Shown here: piece after piece, positions 7,136 through 15,580 of the stretch
Position numbering within the stretch: the first letter of the stretch is position 1
Layout of the letters: every line of letters begins with the position of its first letter
Source of the DNA: a virus
Strand: one strand, 5' to 3'
IMG/VR virus record: IMGVR_UViG_3300009184_000086
Location: 1 to 40,749 of that record
Length of the DNA stretch: 40,749 nt
Translations under genes and position numbers: made by a program
The notes under the pieces: model-generated
Told to the model about the DNA's origin: nothing
The model's input: the letters and a program-made list of their open reading frames with translations, nothing else
Databases searched by the model: none

Positions 7136-7228
7136 TTACTTTCTAAAGAGTTCAAATATCAGGTGCACAACCAATACGCCGTATATAGGTAGGCGTCTGA
7201 ATTCGTAGCTTAAATCATCAATTTTCAT
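7136..7228 (-). CDS. 30-aa membrane mini-protein
   Basis: Begins with an ATG that overlaps the stop of the upstream gene as ATGA (7225-7228) and ends four bases before the next gene. Residues about 14-28 (PIYGVLVVHLIFELF) could span a membrane. Tight coupling on both sides is the only support. Its function is unknown. Confidence 0.45.
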   Translation of the reverse strand: MKIDDLSYEFRRLPIYGVLVVHLIFELFRK

Positions 7229-7512
7229 CGTCTGCCTTTCTTTAATCCTCCGAAGGTTTTGATCGAGCGCAATGCCCAGGCTTCGGCTTGTTCCTTGGCT
7301 TTAAAATAGATATTAGTATAGGCGCAGATACCAAAACACCGGTAGGCAAAGCCGTCCATAGATGTGATGTAGCGCTTGACGATTTTACCGCCACTGACTA
7401 TCTGCCATCTAAGATAGTTTTTGTCTTGAGACGCCATAGTCTCGATTATTTGGTTTATCTCAATCCGGTACGGGCGCCAGAAAAACCAGATAAATTTTTT
7501 AAGATTTTGCAT
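7225..7512 (-). CDS. Hypothetical protein, membrane-proximal N-terminus
   Basis: 95 aa, basic. The first residues (KFIWFFWRPY) are aromatic and could insert in a membrane surface. The rest is soluble and ends in a basic tail KKGRR. It overlaps the upstream gene by 14 bases. No recognised family. Confidence 0.5.
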   Translation of the reverse strand: MQNLKKFIWFFWRPYRIEINQIIETMASQDKNYLRWQIVSGGKIVKRYITSMDGFAYRCFGICAYTNIYFKAKEQAEAWALRSIKTFGGLKKGRR

Positions 7513-7699
7513 GAAGTTTTTTAAAGTTGGTGTAATAGCGTTGTTTTGTTTCTTTGGCCATGGCTTTCTTGCGTAGCCTTATTTGCCAAGATTTCAGCGG
7601 GGTTCTTTCTGTGGGGACAATCCGCTCCGGCTCAACAGAAGAAACAAGCTTGTTTTCTGGGTAGTTTGGGAAGTTGCAATTTATTGGTTTTGTTTCCAT
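7499..7699 (-). CDS. First gene of leftward operon; small basic protein
   Basis: 66 aa, no membrane segment, strongly basic in the second half (RLRKKAMAKETKQRY). It is the promoter-proximal gene of the minus-strand early operon. First genes of early operons often encode host-takeover peptides, but the sequence gives no more than position and charge. Confidence 0.5.
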   Translation of the reverse strand: METKPINCNFPNYPENKLVSSVEPERIVPTERTPLKSWQIRLRKKAMAKETKQRYYTNFKKLHAKS

Positions 7700-7917
7700 A
7701 GTTTTAATTACGAAGGGAACTTTACCTGTTCTATTTTTAAAGTAAAGAAAAATCTTTAACTTTTTTTATGGTGCTTTCGCGCCTTTGTTTATGCGGCTTT
7801 CATCAGCAAGTGCAATTTTTGCACACGGTAATAAAAATATTTTTGATTATTTTTTAAAATTCCCTTGACAGTTAAAATGTTTTCTGCAAAAACATCTCGC
7901 AACGAAAGAAAAACGCA
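7700..7917. promoter_or_regulatory. Divergent control region between early operons
   Basis: AT-rich, no gene. TTGACA stands at 7865-7870 (plus strand) but no good -10 follows at 16-18 bp. On the minus strand TTGCAC, inside the palindrome at 7810-7824, is followed after 16 bp by CATAAA, a weak leftward promoter. An inverted repeat CTTTAC/GTAAAG lies at 7720-7725/7742-7747, in the leader of the leftward operon. The region must hold the start sites for both operons, but the exact promoters are not secure. Confidence 0.5.
7810..7824. promoter_or_regulatory. Perfect palindrome, possible operator
   Basis: GTGCAATTTTTGCAC: 6-bp perfect arms around TTT. It overlaps the -35 of the weak leftward promoter described for 7700-7917. 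The HTH protein encoded at 3170-3427 is a possible ligand. Confidence 0.45.
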
Positions 7918-8244
7918 ATGAAAAATCCCGATCATCTAGATGTACTATACGCCGCCGCGGTTGCAGCAGTGCCTGTAATCGTGGCTATGTGGCTTTACTT
8001 CCGCAAACGCCCAAAGTTAGTTGACTTAGATGATCACGCTAGTGAGGTAACTCAGCCGGGCTTTCTAACAGAAAAGATAATAGAATGGGCTAAAAATGTA
8101 CGCCGCTATAGGCCCTTTCGTTTTAGCGAGGTGGCTATCGCTTTCCCTGAGTACGACACCAGAACACTAAGACAGGCAACAAAGACTCTATTATACAAAG
8201 GGCACCTCCGCCAAAACAAAGCCGGCTGGATGAAAGTAAACTAA
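7918..8244 (+). CDS. Membrane-anchored winged-helix-like protein
   Basis: 108 aa, first gene of the rightward operon. Residues about 9-27 (VLYAAAVAAVPVIVAMWLY) form one membrane helix followed by RKR, which suggests a cytoplasmic C-terminus. Residues about 48-106 look like a winged helix: a RYRPFRFSEVA helix, a RTLRQATKTLLYKGHL recognition-type helix, then a short wing ending in GWMKVN. The ribosome site is weak (GAAAG). It might tether phage DNA or the replication complex to the inner membrane. Confidence 0.6.
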   Translation: MKNPDHLDVLYAAAVAAVPVIVAMWLYFRKRPKLVDLDDHASEVTQPGFLTEKIIEWAKNVRRYRPFRFSEVAIAFPEYDTRTLRQATKTLLYKGHLRQNKAGWMKVN

Positions 8245-8245
8245 T

Positions 8246-8551
8246 ATGGTATACATCTTACTAAAAGGTAAAGAAGACGCACGGGCCTTCATTGGTTTTG
8301 AGGGCGATGAGTGGAAGGTTGTGGCTAAACTAGCAGAGGCCCATGTGTTTTTAGAGCCTCTCGAAGCCGAGGATTTTGTAGCAGAGCAGGCGGAGTACAT
8401 CGGCGAAGACGGCTGGGCGCCTTACATAGTGCAACCCTCGCTAGCAGCCAAGGTCGATAAGCACCTTGAGACTTTAAGAACCCAGGTAGACACCACTAAA
8501 CAAGAATATCAAGACAACGTGATCAAGCCACAAAAACTTAAACGGAAATAA
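8246..8551 (+). CDS. Hypothetical protein
   Basis: 101 aa, begins one base after the preceding gene. The N-terminal 70 residues are alpha/beta and acidic. The last 30 form a charged helix ending in KLKRK. No known domain. It sits immediately before the SNF2 helicase, so it may assist it. Confidence 0.55.
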   Translation: MVYILLKGKEDARAFIGFEGDEWKVVAKLAEAHVFLEPLEAEDFVAEQAEYIGEDGWAPYIVQPSLAAKVDKHLETLRTQVDTTKQEYQDNVIKPQKLKRK

Positions 8552-8555
8552 TTCT

Positions 8556-9896
8556 GTGAAAATAAAAAACGCAAACCTTAGACCGTACCAAATAGAAGGT
8601 GCACGGTTTTTAGAGCGCAACAAGAATGCGCTCCTGGCCGATGAGATGGGTTTAGGCAAAACAGTTCAGGTCATCGCTTGGCTTAATAGCTGCGTGCCCC
8701 AAGGTTTGACTGCTAGGGTATTAATCGTGTGCCCGGCGAGTCTTAAGATAAATTGGTGCAAAGAGTGGAAAGACAAAGCGCTGTCGGATCTAAGTATTGA
8801 CTATGCACACGGCGCCTACTTTCCAAAGACCGACATTGTAGTTATTAACTACGACATTCTGCACAAACACCGCGACGCTTTGCGCGCCTTCACTTGGGAT
8901 GCGGTGGTGTTAGATGAAGCGCACTACATCAAATCCCATGACTCGCGCCGGACCATCGAGCTTCTCGGCAGCCGCAGCAAAGGGATACCCGCCATAAAAA
9001 CACGCCGCCGTGTAGCCCTGACAGGTACCCCAATACTTAACCGCCCAATCGAGCTTTACACAATGTTGTATTGGCTCGGCCTAGACATGCCCGCACGGCA
9101 TGAGTTTGCCCTACAATACTGCGGAGCGAAGCTAGTTGAGAAATACGTCCGTGGCGGACGTCGCGTAAAAATGTGGTGGTATAACGGCGCCACGAATATC
9201 AGCGAACTAAGGCAGAAGTATTTAGCCCCCATCATGTTAAGGCGCTTAAAAGATGACGTACTGCAGGATTTGCCCGAGAAGATCAAGCAGGTTGTCGAGT
9301 TGCCAAACGTAAAGACGCGCCTCCCCGTAAGCCGGACATTCCGGTCCGGGGAAACTTTTGAAGAAGTCGTAGCCATACTGCAAAAAGAATTCCCAGAGGC
9401 TATGGACAGCATCCCCACACAGCGTAAGGAAGAGGGCCTGGCAAAGGTGCCTACAATTATCGAGCACCTGCATGACTGCTTGGAGGTTGAGGAAAAAGTA
9501 GTTTGTTTTTGCTACCATCGCGACGTGGTGCAAGCCCTAATGGAAGAGTTTGGTGATGACGCTGTTTGCGTGATTGGTGGCATGAGTGCTGAGGCCAAGG
9601 ACGAAGCAGTTGAGCAATTCCAAAAAGGAACTAAAAGACTTTTCATTGGCAACATCACAGCGGCAGGAGTTGGCTTGACTTTGACGGCCTCTCGGTTAGT
9701 AGTATTTGCGGAGCTGTCTTGGGTCCCTGGCGAGATACAACAAGCCGAAGACCGCTGCCACCGCTTCGGCCAGCGCGACACCGTTCACGTGCAATACCTT
9801 GTTGCCCACGATAGCGTTGAGGCATTCATGGCTGAGATACTCGTTCGTAAAAATAAAATTTTGGAAAAGGTCTTAAAGCCGATTCCTAGAAAGTAA
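8556..9896 (+). CDS. SNF2-type DEAD-like helicase/ATPase
   Basis: 446 aa, GTG start. Superfamily 2, SNF2 group: Q-motif region LRPYQIEGARFL (8-19), motif I ADEMGLGKT (28-36), motif II DEAH (120-123), motif III TGTP (156-159), and motif VI around QAEDRCHRFGQRD (about 396-408). It has both RecA-like lobes and almost nothing else, as in other phage versions next to polymerase and nuclease genes. It probably moves along DNA to remodel replication or recombination intermediates. It is the largest ATPase of the rightward operon. Confidence 0.93.
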   Translation: MKIKNANLRPYQIEGARFLERNKNALLADEMGLGKTVQVIAWLNSCVPQGLTARVLIVCPASLKINWCKEWKDKALSDLSIDYAHGAYFPKTDIVVINYDILHKHRDALRAFTWDAVVLDEAHYIKSHDSRRTIELLGSRSKGIPAIKTRRRVALTGTPILNRPIELYTMLYWLGLDMPARHEFALQYCGAKLVEKYVRGGRRVKMWWYNGATNISELRQKYLAPIMLRRLKDDVLQDLPEKIKQVVELPNVKTRLPVSRTFRSGETFEEVVAILQKEFPEAMDSIPTQRKEEGLAKVPTIIEHLHDCLEVEEKVVCFCYHRDVVQALMEEFGDDAVCVIGGMSAEAKDEAVEQFQKGTKRLFIGNITAAGVGLTLTASRLVVFAELSWVPGEIQQAEDRCHRFGQRDTVHVQYLVAHDSVEAFMAEILVRKNKILEKVLKPIPRK

Positions 9897-9898
9897 AC

Positions 9899-10306
9899 AT
9901 GAGAGCAACATCAACCACAACAATGAAAGAACTCGTCCTTGCAGTCCGGGCGCTAACCGCCCAACTGGAAAGACTAACGGCTGGAGGGCCAGTACCTTCG
10001 GCACCTAGCAACGCAGAAACGCCAACACCGAAACCCAGTGTCGCAGCAGAAACCGCTGAACCAGAAAAAGCAACGCCGCCAGTCAAACAGAAGTATACGT
10101 TTGACCAGATAAAGAATACACTGCTTGATTGCAGTGCGCGCTTCGGCGTAGATGTCGCCCGGGAACTCTTGGCCAAGGTCGGATGCGACCGCGTAAAGAG
10201 CCTATCCGAAAGCGATTACCCGGTGTTGATGAACCACATCGAAGAATACCTGACGAAGTACACGGCAGCAAACCCCGACCTACCTCAGGTAGGCAAAGAT
10301 GAGTAG
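9899..10306 (+). CDS. Rrp5-like small phage replication protein
   Basis: 135 aa. A short coiled coil (about 9-27) is followed by a proline/alanine-rich linker (about 30-64) and a compact helical domain (about 66-122: YTFDQIKNTLLDCSARFG ... LMNHIEEYL). Proteins with this C-terminal domain sit beside phage ssDNA-binding and nuclease genes and are often called Rrp5-like by weak similarity. They are probably DNA-replication accessories. The spacing of two or three bases on either side marks it as part of the operon. Confidence 0.6.
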   Translation: MRATSTTTMKELVLAVRALTAQLERLTAGGPVPSAPSNAETPTPKPSVAAETAEPEKATPPVKQKYTFDQIKNTLLDCSARFGVDVARELLAKVGCDRVKSLSESDYPVLMNHIEEYLTKYTAANPDLPQVGKDE

Positions 10307-10309
10307 GCC

Positions 10310-11518
10310 ATGTCTAAAGCCCACAAGAGACTTTCGCCAAGCGCTGCCCATCGTTGGATGGTTTGCCCGGCAGAGCCAAACCTAAGGGATTCATTGCCGC
10401 CTCCGCCGGATACTGATTTCTCTAAGGAGGGGACGACGGCGCATTGGGTGGCTGAGCAATCTATTACTCTCGGGGCTGAGCCTCATGAGCTAGTGGACAA
10501 AGTCTGCCCTGATACCGGGGTAACTGTAACTGAAGAGATGGCCGATGCGGTAAAAGTGTATGTCGATGAGGTTAGCCGGCATAAAGGCTTTTCTCGTACC
10601 GAAACGCGCTTTAACCTGGCTGAGGTTCATCCTGACATTGGAGGTACATCGGACTATTGCGTCTATGTTAAGGAGGAAAAAACCCTATACGTTTACGACT
10701 ACAAGCACGGCCAAGGCGTGTTTGTTGAGGTAGATGATAACCCCCAGCTTAAGATTTATGGACTCGGGGCGGCAGCCGCCATCGCTTCTTTGATCGGAGA
10801 GCCGCTTGAGAAGCTAATTGAGCACATAGATTTTTACGTAGTTCAGCCCCGGCACCGTGGTGGGAGTGAGCCTATTAGGCACAAACGCTACGAATTAAAG
10901 GATGTAATTTATTGGCGTGATAAAGTGCTCAAGCCAGCGGCAGAAGCCACTGACGCACAGCCTCCAAAATTTGTTGCAGGAGAACACTGCCGCTTTTGCC
11001 CAGCTTTGGGTATCTGCCAAGCAGCTCGTAATCACGCAGCAGAATTAGCAAAAGTAGATTTCAACCGCGTCGTGTTGCCATCACCGGCGCTTCTTTCCCA
11101 GAAAGATAAAGCCAGGATACTACAGGCAGAGGAGCTTATTAGCGCCTGGTTTTCTGCAGTACGGGAACAAGCGTTCAATGATTTGCAGCGCGGCGTGGCT
11201 GTACCAGGATTTAAACTGGTGGCAAAGCGCGCTAACAGACAGTGGATTGACGAAGCTCAAGTCGAAGCAGTTCTAACAAAACGGCTTGGCCAAAAGGCTT
11301 TCATTAAGAAACTTCTTTCCCCAGCGCAGGCAGAAAAAGAACTGGGCAAAAAGGAAGGCAGTGCTCTAGTAGACCAGCTGACCTTTAAGCCCGACAATGG
11401 CGTAACGATTGCACCTGAAGAGGACCGCCGTCGTGAAGCAACCGCAGGAGCAGTTGCGGATTTCGATGATGTTGTACTCGCTGCTCCGAGTACGACGCAA
11501 AAAACACTAAAAAAATGA
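10310..11518 (+). CDS. DUF2800 Cas4/RecB-like nuclease
   Basis: 402 aa. PD-(D/E)XK nuclease fold: D115 in GGTSDYCVYV, then D130-Y-K132 in YVYDYKHGQG. Four cysteines, C19, C227, C230 and C236, fit the iron-sulfur-cluster arrangement of Cas4/AddB-type nucleases. DUF2800 members are widespread in phages and are thought to process DNA ends for recombination. Its end overlaps the ssDNA-binding gene by ATGA, as expected for an exonuclease and binding-protein pair. Confidence 0.9.
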   Translation: MSKAHKRLSPSAAHRWMVCPAEPNLRDSLPPPPDTDFSKEGTTAHWVAEQSITLGAEPHELVDKVCPDTGVTVTEEMADAVKVYVDEVSRHKGFSRTETRFNLAEVHPDIGGTSDYCVYVKEEKTLYVYDYKHGQGVFVEVDDNPQLKIYGLGAAAAIASLIGEPLEKLIEHIDFYVVQPRHRGGSEPIRHKRYELKDVIYWRDKVLKPAAEATDAQPPKFVAGEHCRFCPALGICQAARNHAAELAKVDFNRVVLPSPALLSQKDKARILQAEELISAWFSAVREQAFNDLQRGVAVPGFKLVAKRANRQWIDEAQVEAVLTKRLGQKAFIKKLLSPAQAEKELGKKEGSALVDQLTFKPDNGVTIAPEEDRRREATAGAVADFDDVVLAAPSTTQKTLKK

Positions 11519-12069
11519 CAACAGAAAAAAAGAAATCTCTAGTAACCCCGGAAGGCCGCGTAAGCTTTCCTGACGTCTTCAAGGGCAAACCTTCGGAGAA
11601 CGACCCAAATACAACAGTGCGCGAAGTGACTCTGCTAATTCCAAAGACGCAGAATATCGACGTGATTAAGAACGCAGTTCGCGCTGCGGTAGAGGCTAAG
11701 TGGCCGGATGCTAAGAAGCGCCCGGGCAATCTAGCCTTGCCAATACGCGATGGCGATACTGAGAAGCCCCATCTTGATGGCTATGCCGGTCACTGGTTCA
11801 TGGCATTCCGTTGCCGTAACCGTGTGCCCGGACTTGTAGATGCATCAAAGCAGGCAATCGTTAATCCCGACGAATTCTACGCCGGCTGTTTTGCGCGTGT
11901 GAGCTTCGATGCTTACGCCTACGACAACGCCAAGAAAAAAGGTGTTTCTCTAGGGCTTAACAATATTATGAAGACCAAGGAAGGTGCACGCTTCGGTAAT
12001 GCCGTGGCGTCAGCCGAGGATGACTTTGCCGATGTCCGCACGGCAGATCAAGACGACCTGTTTAATTAA
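11515..12069 (+). CDS. ssDNA-binding protein (DUF2815 family)
   Basis: 184 aa. It follows the DUF2815/Enc34 pattern: VTPEGRVSFPDVFKGKP at the start, REVTLLIPK, an LDGYAGHWFMAF core and VSFDAYAYDNAKKKGVSLGL late. OB-fold ssDNA-binding proteins of this type coat phage single strands. The tail ends in acidic TADQDDLFN, like the protein-docking tails of T7 gp2.5 and other SSBs. It is coupled to the DUF2800 nuclease and lies upstream of the polymerase. Confidence 0.88.
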   Translation: MTTEKKKSLVTPEGRVSFPDVFKGKPSENDPNTTVREVTLLIPKTQNIDVIKNAVRAAVEAKWPDAKKRPGNLALPIRDGDTEKPHLDGYAGHWFMAFRCRNRVPGLVDASKQAIVNPDEFYAGCFARVSFDAYAYDNAKKKGVSLGLNNIMKTKEGARFGNAVASAEDDFADVRTADQDDLFN

Positions 12070-12113
12070 GTGGACAACAGGGGCCGCGCATCTGGCAAAA
12101 CGCGGAGATATTA

Positions 12114-12395
12114 GTGACTGAACAAGAAAACCTTCGACTTAAAGACGCCTGTTTTAGGTGCTTCGTTGCCCTCATACAAAGAGCTGTAGAGGATTACGTG
12201 GCTGACGTTAAAGACATGCAATGTCTTAGCCGAAGAAAACCCAAGCGCGAAGCCGTCGAGTTTTATGAAAGCGCCCGGTGGTTCTTGTTTTCTCCCGACG
12301 GCCTCGAGCACCTGATCGAAAAGTACGAAATGCAATACCACATAAAGATTGACGCAATACGCCACAGGGCAAACCAAATAAAAAAATGCAAATAA
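12114..12395 (+). CDS. Hypothetical helical protein
   Basis: 93 aa from a GTG at 12114, with GGAG 8 bases upstream. The 44-base gap before it can form a hairpin, CCGCG (12084-12088) with CGCGG (12101-12105), whose right arm touches the ribosome site and could limit translation. Mostly helical, three cysteines, basic C-terminus. It overlaps the polymerase start by 10 bases. Not recognised. Confidence 0.55.
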   Translation: MTEQENLRLKDACFRCFVALIQRAVEDYVADVKDMQCLSRRKPKREAVEFYESARWFLFSPDGLEHLIEKYEMQYHIKIDAIRHRANQIKKCK

Positions 12396-14341
12396 CCTTT
12401 GATATAGAAACACGCAGTTGCGCCGACTTAAGAGACATCGGCGTTTATAAATACGCCGAAGATGCTTCAACTGAGATACTCTGTGCTGCTTACAAGGTAG
12501 ATGATCAGCCAACTAAAGTTGCAAAGCTATCTTCTGCCGACACAGTAACTGAAGTAGACGGTAGCCTTGAAGAGCTCTTGGCGTTGATGGCCAAGGCCGA
12601 TCACATACACGCACATAATGCCGGGTTTGAGCGAACCCTGTGGCACTACGTGATGTACAAGCGTCGGGGTTACCCGGACGTTCCTATTTCTAAGTGGCGT
12701 TGCTCCATGGCCGTAGCCGCCGCCCATGCCCTCCCTTTAGGGCTAGAAGCGGTCGGCCAGGCTCTCGGCCTTCGCCAACAGAAAGACCTCGCCGGCGGGG
12801 CTATAATGAAGAAATTCTGCGCTCCGGTGCGAAGCGGAGCTTGGTATGAAGAAACTGATAATTTCGAGCCCAAAGACTGGGTAACTTTGTATGAGTATTG
12901 CAAACAAGACGTAGAGACAGAGCACGAGTTGATAAAAAGCATTAGGCCCCTAAGACCTTTTGAGCAGCGTGTTTGGGAGGTTGATCAGAAAATAAACGAC
13001 CGTGGCGTTTCCGTGGCCCATGATGAAGCCAAACGCCTACAGGCGCATGTACGCGCAGCCGAAGCTAAATACGACGCTGAGATAGTTGAATTAACCGGCG
13101 GGAAAATACAATCTGCCCGGCAGCTAAAAGTGGGCTCGGATTGGCTTAAAGAGCATGGCATGCCGACTGATGAGCTAACAAAAGGTAAGGTGGCAGAACT
13201 CCTGAAGGAAACTTCTATTGACCCAAAGGCCAAACGCTTCCTAGAAATTCGTCAGTCCGTCGGCCTTACAAGTACTGGCAAAATCGACGCAATGGTCGCA
13301 GCTGCAAACTCAGACAGTCGTATCCGTGGGTGCTTTATGTACCACGCGGCAACGACCGGGCGTTGGGGCGGCCGTCTCATTCAGCCGCAGAACTTTCCAC
13401 GCAACTGCTTCAAAGAGATAAAAGAGATACAAGATGTTGCGGCGCAGCCAACGGAGGCGGTCGAAGCCAAGTACGGCTGCCCTATCAAAGCTGCCTCGCG
13501 CTGCCTGCGCGGGCTGCTTCGCCCGCCCGCTGGTAAAGTATTCGTCGGCGGGGACTATAGCTCCATCGAGGCGCGCATTACCGCCTGGCTTGCGAAGGAG
13601 AAGTGGGTGCTTGATGAGTTTGTGTCCGGTCGAGACATGTATAAAGTCGCTGCCGCAAAGATATTCAACATCGCTTACGAGGCTGTATCAAAAGATCAGC
13701 GGCAACTAGGCAAGGTTGCTGAGCTGGCACTAGGATACCAAGGCTGGCTCGGGGCTTTTAAAAACATGGCCGCTGCCTACGGAATGGAGATACCCGACGA
13801 ACAAGCTAAGCCAATTATCTTGGCCTGGCGCGAAGCACATCCTGCCACCGTAAGGCTCTGGGACTCCGTCGAGCAGGCAGCGTTTCGTGCCGTCGATGAG
13901 GGGAAAACTTTTGAGGTGGGGCCTGTGATGTTTGGCGCTAAAGACAATTTCCTGTGGTGCCGTTTACCAAGCGGCCGCCTCTTGGCTTACCACCGCCCAC
14001 ACATCACAGAAGTAACCCGGCCACAGGGTGTTCGGAAAGCGATTGGCTTCTACGCCGTGGATTCATACACAAAAAAGTACAGTCTTCAAACAACGTACGG
14101 CGGGTCATTAGTTGAGAACATAGTCCAGGCAATCGCCCGTGATATTTTGGCTGAAGCGCTGGTTCGCTTAGATATGTTTGGCTATGATCCTGTGCTCCAC
14201 ATTCACGACGAAATTATTTGTGAGGCGGAGAACCCTGATCTTGAAGAGTTTCAACGATTGATGATAACGTTACCCAAATGGGCCAAGGGAATACCCCTGG
14301 CTGCCGGATGCGAGATTAGCGAAATGTACACGAAAGATTAA
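12386..14341 (+). CDS. Family A DNA polymerase with 3'-5' exonuclease
   Basis: 651 aa. The N-terminus is a DnaQ-like proofreading domain with D6-I-E8. The palm has motif A with D390 in VGGDYSSIEARI. The finger helix RQLGKVAELALGYQG is present in place of the usual RRxxKxxNFGxxYG, and motif C is H607-D608-E609. No 5'-3' exonuclease domain. This is the replicative polymerase of a phage of this size. The AEP domain encoded at 1172-3160 would prime for it. Confidence 0.95.
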   Translation: MQITFDIETRSCADLRDIGVYKYAEDASTEILCAAYKVDDQPTKVAKLSSADTVTEVDGSLEELLALMAKADHIHAHNAGFERTLWHYVMYKRRGYPDVPISKWRCSMAVAAAHALPLGLEAVGQALGLRQQKDLAGGAIMKKFCAPVRSGAWYEETDNFEPKDWVTLYEYCKQDVETEHELIKSIRPLRPFEQRVWEVDQKINDRGVSVAHDEAKRLQAHVRAAEAKYDAEIVELTGGKIQSARQLKVGSDWLKEHGMPTDELTKGKVAELLKETSIDPKAKRFLEIRQSVGLTSTGKIDAMVAAANSDSRIRGCFMYHAATTGRWGGRLIQPQNFPRNCFKEIKEIQDVAAQPTEAVEAKYGCPIKAASRCLRGLLRPPAGKVFVGGDYSSIEARITAWLAKEKWVLDEFVSGRDMYKVAAAKIFNIAYEAVSKDQRQLGKVAELALGYQGWLGAFKNMAAAYGMEIPDEQAKPIILAWREAHPATVRLWDSVEQAAFRAVDEGKTFEVGPVMFGAKDNFLWCRLPSGRLLAYHRPHITEVTRPQGVRKAIGFYAVDSYTKKYSLQTTYGGSLVENIVQAIARDILAEALVRLDMFGYDPVLHIHDEIICEAENPDLEEFQRLMITLPKWAKGIPLAAGCEISEMYTKD

Positions 14342-14344
14342 GCA

Positions 14345-14746
14345 ATGAATTACCTAGTATCTGTATACACCACACCCCAGACCCGAAGCTACTTAGCGTG
14401 CACCAAAGCAGGAGGTACTTTTTTGGTACCGCAAAAACAGATGGCGACTGCATTTTCTTCTGAAGAAGCAAAAAGAAAAAGTATTATCTTTGCTGAGCTT
14501 GGTTTTGTGGCAGTCTATGAACGGGATTCACGCGTAGATCACATCATCATAGCCAGGGCGCGCAAGCAGAACGCAGAGTTTAAATACGTCCTCGGCGCAA
14601 GCGGCGGGCTGTTTGCCGCCAAAAATAACGGCGCTCTGAAGATATATGTGGGCAAAGACTACGACGTTTCTGAGAAGATAAAAGAGCTTACCGAGTCTTT
14701 TCCTGATTTTTACTTTAAGGCCCAAGCCTTAACCCAACAAATATGA
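14345..14746 (+). CDS. Hypothetical protein
   Basis: 133 aa, starts three bases after the polymerase and overlaps the next gene by ATGA. Alpha/beta, no membrane segment. It has a glycine-rich GASGGLFAAKNNG segment at about 84-96. No family recognised. Position suggests a polymerase- or nucleotide-related accessory. Confidence 0.55.
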   Translation: MNYLVSVYTTPQTRSYLACTKAGGTFLVPQKQMATAFSSEEAKRKSIIFAELGFVAVYERDSRVDHIIIARARKQNAEFKYVLGASGGLFAAKNNGALKIYVGKDYDVSEKIKELTESFPDFYFKAQALTQQI

Positions 14747-15372
14747 CAAACGATGAATTCAACAACGTCGCCAACGGCCGCTATGCTGCCGAGGGCGCGC
14801 CCCTAGCGGCGCACATACCGACCCCGGACAGCGTTTATAAACCGCTTCCGGCTTTTGAAATATGGTCCGAAGAAATAGTACCCGCATTGGCGAAACTGCG
14901 GGATGCTATTTTCAAAGGTCGTCCCTGTCTTTCGGCGATGAAAGAAATCCACCTGCGCACCTACGAGCTGGAGCTTTCGCTACTTTATCCCGGCTTTTAT
15001 ACTCAGCCGGAGTCCGCCGACGCCGATGTACAAAAGGACAGACAATACGTTCCTTCAGAAGTTCCCGCCAAGGAAGTAGAGCGGATTGTGGCTCGCCGTC
15101 GTGTGCAAGACATTGAGGTACTCACCGCCAAAAATAAATCTTACGCCAGCGATAGCGACAAGCTCTCTAACTTCAAAGCAGCTGCAAAGTACAGCTTTAG
15201 CGAGACCGGAGCTTTGTGGGGTTTTTTAGTTAAGCACATCGTATCGGTTGAAGAAATCGTACTTGGCACGAAGCCTGCCACTCAGGAATTTATCGACGAG
15301 AAGCTAGGAGATTTTCGCCGCTATTTGATCTTGCTTGAAGCGCTGTGGCTTGAGATGTACATGAACAGCTAG
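14743..15372 (+). CDS. Nucleotide-modification-associated (DUF1599-like) protein
   Basis: 209 aa. The C-terminal domain (about 126-205) has the pattern K-NKSYASDSDKLSNFKAA, then WGFLVKHIVSV and EKLGDFRRYLILLEAL, with N143, E186 and D190 as likely metal ligands. This resembles the MazG-like DUF1599 (nucleotide modification associated) fold, found with phage base-modification or nucleotide-pool enzymes. The N-terminal 120 residues have no known match. No modification enzyme is seen nearby except the methyltransferase at 5886-6404. Confidence 0.7.
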   Translation: MTNDEFNNVANGRYAAEGAPLAAHIPTPDSVYKPLPAFEIWSEEIVPALAKLRDAIFKGRPCLSAMKEIHLRTYELELSLLYPGFYTQPESADADVQKDRQYVPSEVPAKEVERIVARRRVQDIEVLTAKNKSYASDSDKLSNFKAAAKYSFSETGALWGFLVKHIVSVEEIVLGTKPATQEFIDEKLGDFRRYLILLEALWLEMYMNS

Positions 15373-15376
15373 GAGT

Positions 15377-15541
15377 ATGAAACCCGTAACCGCTACGCGC
15401 CTTCTGGCTTTGCAGCTTAAGCTTAGGGTGACTTCATCTGAGCTGACTAGTATCCAAAACGAGAACGTAAAGAAGTGCGCCGAGGACATTATATCCGTGG
15501 CGAACGAGCTTCGTAATCTAGCAAGAACCCCACCGGCATAA
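15377..15541 (+). CDS. Small helical protein, end of rightward operon
   Basis: 54 aa, four bases after the preceding stop. AGGAG precedes the ATG but with only one base between, so initiation may rely on coupling. It is one predicted helix (TRLLALQLKLRV ... IISVANELRNLA) with two prolines at the end. It is the last gene of the rightward operon; its 3' end lies in the left arm of the hairpin at 15528-15554. Unknown function. Confidence 0.5.
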   Translation: MKPVTATRLLALQLKLRVTSSELTSIQNENVKKCAEDIISVANELRNLARTPPA

Positions 15542-15554
15542 AACACCGGCGGGG
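15528..15554. terminator. GC-rich hairpin between convergent operons
   Basis: CCCC-A-CCGG (15528-15536) pairs with CCGG-C-GGGG (15546-15554), eight pairs and one mismatch, around a nine-base loop. It begins in the last codons of the plus-strand gene and lies between convergent operons. No T-run on either strand, so termination would be Rho-assisted or not intrinsic. Confidence 0.45.
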
Positions 15555-15580
15555 CAATCAAAGAAGATACGCATCTAATC

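Noticed and set aside
7865-7893. TTGACA at 7865 as a promoter of the rightward operon
   Set aside because: No acceptable -10 hexamer at 16-18 bp. Kept only as a remark in the control-region entry.
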